64,000 nt of DNA. It comes from Sphaerochaeta globosa str. Buddy (lineage in GTDB: Bacteria > Spirochaetota > Spirochaetia > Sphaerochaetales > Sphaerochaetaceae). Below are positions 62,448 through 64,000 of this stretch, piece after piece. A program made the translations under genes and the position numbers. The stretch's first letter is position 1. Every line of letters starts with the position of its first letter. The notes beneath the pieces are model-generated. The model ran no database searches. It saw only the letters and a program-made list of their open reading frames with translations, and was not told the DNA's origin. The stretch spans positions 2,796,458 through 2,860,457 of the forward strand of contig NC_015152.1 in assembly GCF_000190435.1 (NCBI RefSeq), read 5' to 3'.

Positions 62448-62977
62448 AGTATCTGAGGTTTTCTTGTAATCCTGGGATCGGTAAAAATATCCTCTTCATC
62501 AAAGCTGGGAGTGGAGAACTCTGAGACTACCGCTCCCTCATCTCCCGCCTGGAACCAGTGCTTGGTATCGGGTTTGAGGGTGTATTGCTCTCCCCCAAGG
62601 AGCTCTATCTCATGAAAGACCGTATAAACCCCATCAACAGGCTTGGCCTTGATGGGATTTGTTGTCTCTCCATCCACATAGAGAAATACCCTCCCCCATC
62701 GGCAGCGGAAGGTCTCCTCCTTGCCGATGTAGGAGCCGAAGGCGGGGTGACGGTGCTCAGGGCAGGTCTGGCCCGGGAACAATACAAGTTCCTTGGCACA
62801 GACACGTTCGGTATTCAGGTAGGTGATCAACTCAAGACCGGTATGAGAAAGGTCGTTCAAACCAAAGTCGGCAACCTCGATTGAGGCTTTCTCTTCCTTA
62901 GTAAGCACAATCTGTGCCTTTTCAAAGAAAGAAATGGTTCGCTCTACCGCCTTCTCATACTCGCTCTTGCTGATCAT
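62444..62977 (-). CDS. D-lyxose/D-mannose isomerase-like cupin
   Basis: 177 residues. The cupin metal site shows CPEHRHPAFG and GKEETFRCRWGRVFLYVDGE near residues 70-100, and a later HWFQAGDEGAVVSEFS; this set matches D-lyxose isomerases (EcSI/YdaE group). It isomerises D-lyxose and D-xylulose or D-mannose and D-fructose. The stop overlaps the stop of the HTH gene convergently. The gene starts 8 bp after the stop of the GH4 gene, which suggests an operon for a hexose or pentose. Confidence 0.88.
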   Translation of the reverse strand: MISKSEYEKAVERTISFFEKAQIVLTKEEKASIEVADFGLNDLSHTGLELITYLNTERVCAKELVLFPGQTCPEHRHPAFGSYIGKEETFRCRWGRVFLYVDGETTNPIKAKPVDGVYTVFHEIELLGGEQYTLKPDTKHWFQAGDEGAVVSEFSTPSFDEEDIFTDPRITRKPQIL

Positions 62978-62985
62978 GCTTACTC

Positions 62986-64000
62986 CTAATACTGCAACTT
63001 CGAAGCTTCGAGCATCTTCTCAAAGAGCTCACGTGCCTTGTCCAGACTCAAGTTCATCAACGGGTCGGACAGGAAAGCTGTGAACAGAAGCTCGTCATCG
63101 TTGTTGTAGATAGCCTCTAGTGTCATCTCTTGGACATCGCTGACCTGCTTGACCAGGTTCTGGATGGCAAGCGGGGGATCGTTGGCGACGATGGGTCTGA
63201 TCGAATCCTCGCTGATCAAACCATTGCTCTCCACAATCCGGCCCTTGGGCAGGTAGCTGATCTGCCCCTCGTTGGGTCGATTTATGTTGGTGACCATGCT
63301 CTTGTCGCCCATCAACGAGCGCATGATGTCCACACCCTCCTCGTCGGAGAGTGCAGCCTTCAGATCCTCGTCCTTGAATGTCCTCTCCCGCTTCTCCTTA
63401 GCCTGACGCATTCTCCAAGCATAGGGAGTACGAATGACACCATAGGTGTGCAGGTTCTCATCACTGGTGAGGAAGTAGGGAACGAATTCAGCAAGATGGC
63501 GGTCCCCGGCAGCTCCGAGGGAACCGAAGTCACGCAGGAAAGCCAGAGCAATTTTCTGGTCGCAGTCAAACCACTTCTCATTGGCAAGCCGTTCTTTGGC
63601 AATGGCTGTCTCATCGGTGAACGTTGCAGGATCGGCAATTTCTTCAATGAGTTTTGCCATCAGGTCGTGACCCTGCCAGAACGCTTTGGTCACGAAGGTG
63701 AAATGGTTCACCCCTGTCAGGTCGATCTTGATCTCCCGGCGGTCGGGCGTGGGGACATTGAACCACGCACTGACTTTCTTTGCCAGGAAATTCTGGGTAT
63801 GAAAAACCTCGTGACAGCAGCCCAAGGCCTTAATGTTCGGGAATGCCTTGTACAGCGCTGCAGTGCACAGCGTCATGGGATTGGTATAGTTGATAACCCA
63901 GGCATCGGGGCAGAACTGCTCAATTTTCCTGGCAAGGTCGAAGAACATGGGGAGCGCACGTCGTGCACGCATAATGCCGCCAGGGCCTGTGGTATCACCG
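62986..64000 (-). CDS. Glycoside hydrolase family 4 enzyme (N-terminus off window)
   Basis: About 338 C-terminal residues are in the window; the start lies beyond the right edge. The visible part begins GDTTGPGGIMRARRALP, typical of GH4, then NYTNPMTLCTAALYKAFPNIKALGCCHEVFHTQN. The cysteine and histidine in CHEV coordinate the manganese, and the CHEV variant is associated with alpha-glucosidase-type GH4 enzymes. These enzymes hydrolyse glycosides through an NAD-dependent redox step. Downstream is the lyxose/mannose isomerase-like gene, so the two probably act in one sugar pathway. Confidence 0.9.
   Translation of the reverse strand, partial: GDTTGPGGIMRARRALPMFFDLARKIEQFCPDAWVINYTNPMTLCTAALYKAFPNIKALGCCHEVFHTQNFLAKKVSAWFNVPTPDRREIKIDLTGVNHFTFVTKAFWQGHDLMAKLIEEIADPATFTDETAIAKERLANEKWFDCDQKIALAFLRDFGSLGAAGDRHLAEFVPYFLTSDENLHTYGVIRTPYAWRMRQAKEKRERTFKDEDLKAALSDEEGVDIMRSLMGDKSMVTNINRPNEGQISYLPKGRIVESNGLISEDSIRPIVANDPPLAIQNLVKQVSDVQEMTLEAIYNNDDELLFTAFLSDPLMNLSLDKARELFEKMLEASKLQY

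Overview
The window looks like chromosomal DNA of a free-living, fermentative spirochaete, most likely of the Sphaerochaeta type. This is an inference from the gene repertoire (anaerobic radical-SAM and molybdenum enzymes, GH4 glycosidase, HD-GYP signalling, many lipoproteins) and a mid-range GC content. No rRNA, tRNA or CRISPR array was seen.

Layout. 1-2758 (minus): lysine 2,3-aminomutase followed by two ATP-grasp ligases, the last running off the left edge. 3050-5113: tocopherol-cyclase-like protein and an MscS channel. 5110-9853: a large histidine kinase with a C-terminal acyltransferase-like domain, a membrane methyltransferase and a REC-HD-GYP response regulator. 9908-13787: an ADP-ribose-related run of methyltransferase/DUF7000, PARG-like, macro/HTH and vWA genes. 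13949-16286: a lipoprotein-dependent ABC importer of the NMT1/THI5 kind. 16362-17533: FMN reductase and a small membrane protein. 17906-19679: type IV toxin-antitoxin system AbiE no. 1 with a strong operator palindrome. 19910-20257: cupin.

20372-33368 (minus) is one long, tightly packed unit: a fused FdrA-DUF1116 protein, a PF04199 cyclase/hydrolase, a GNAT-like protein, a thiolase homologue without the catalytic cysteine, a DUF35 zinc ribbon, a GntR regulator, DUF2877, the three subunits of a xanthine-dehydrogenase-type hydroxylase and an NCS2 base permease. It reads as an anaerobic pathway for a purine, pyrimidine or related heterocycle ending in carbamoyl transfer. A GntR-like operator (TTGTATACAA) lies at its promoter.

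34166-50451 is a defence and accessory island, with a visibly AT-richer part around 41.9-48.3 kb. It holds a HEPN/RES + sce7725 + sce7726 cassette; an HTH-MazG + DUF2075 nuclease-helicase + HNH cassette; a Sau3AI-type restriction enzyme and its 5-methylcytosine methyltransferase, separated by three genes (ParB-like, SNF2 helicase, unknown coiled-coil protein); and another HNH nuclease. The three-gene insert is the best candidate for an undescribed system.

50558-64000: secreted hydrolase with EF-hands, rubrerythrin, a sugar-type AraC regulator with a solute-binding protein and esterase, a second AbiE system whose antitoxin mRNA appears leaderless, a membrane LuxR regulator, a lipoprotein peptidase, an HTH antitoxin-like protein, a lyxose-isomerase-like enzyme and a GH4 glycosidase running off the right edge.
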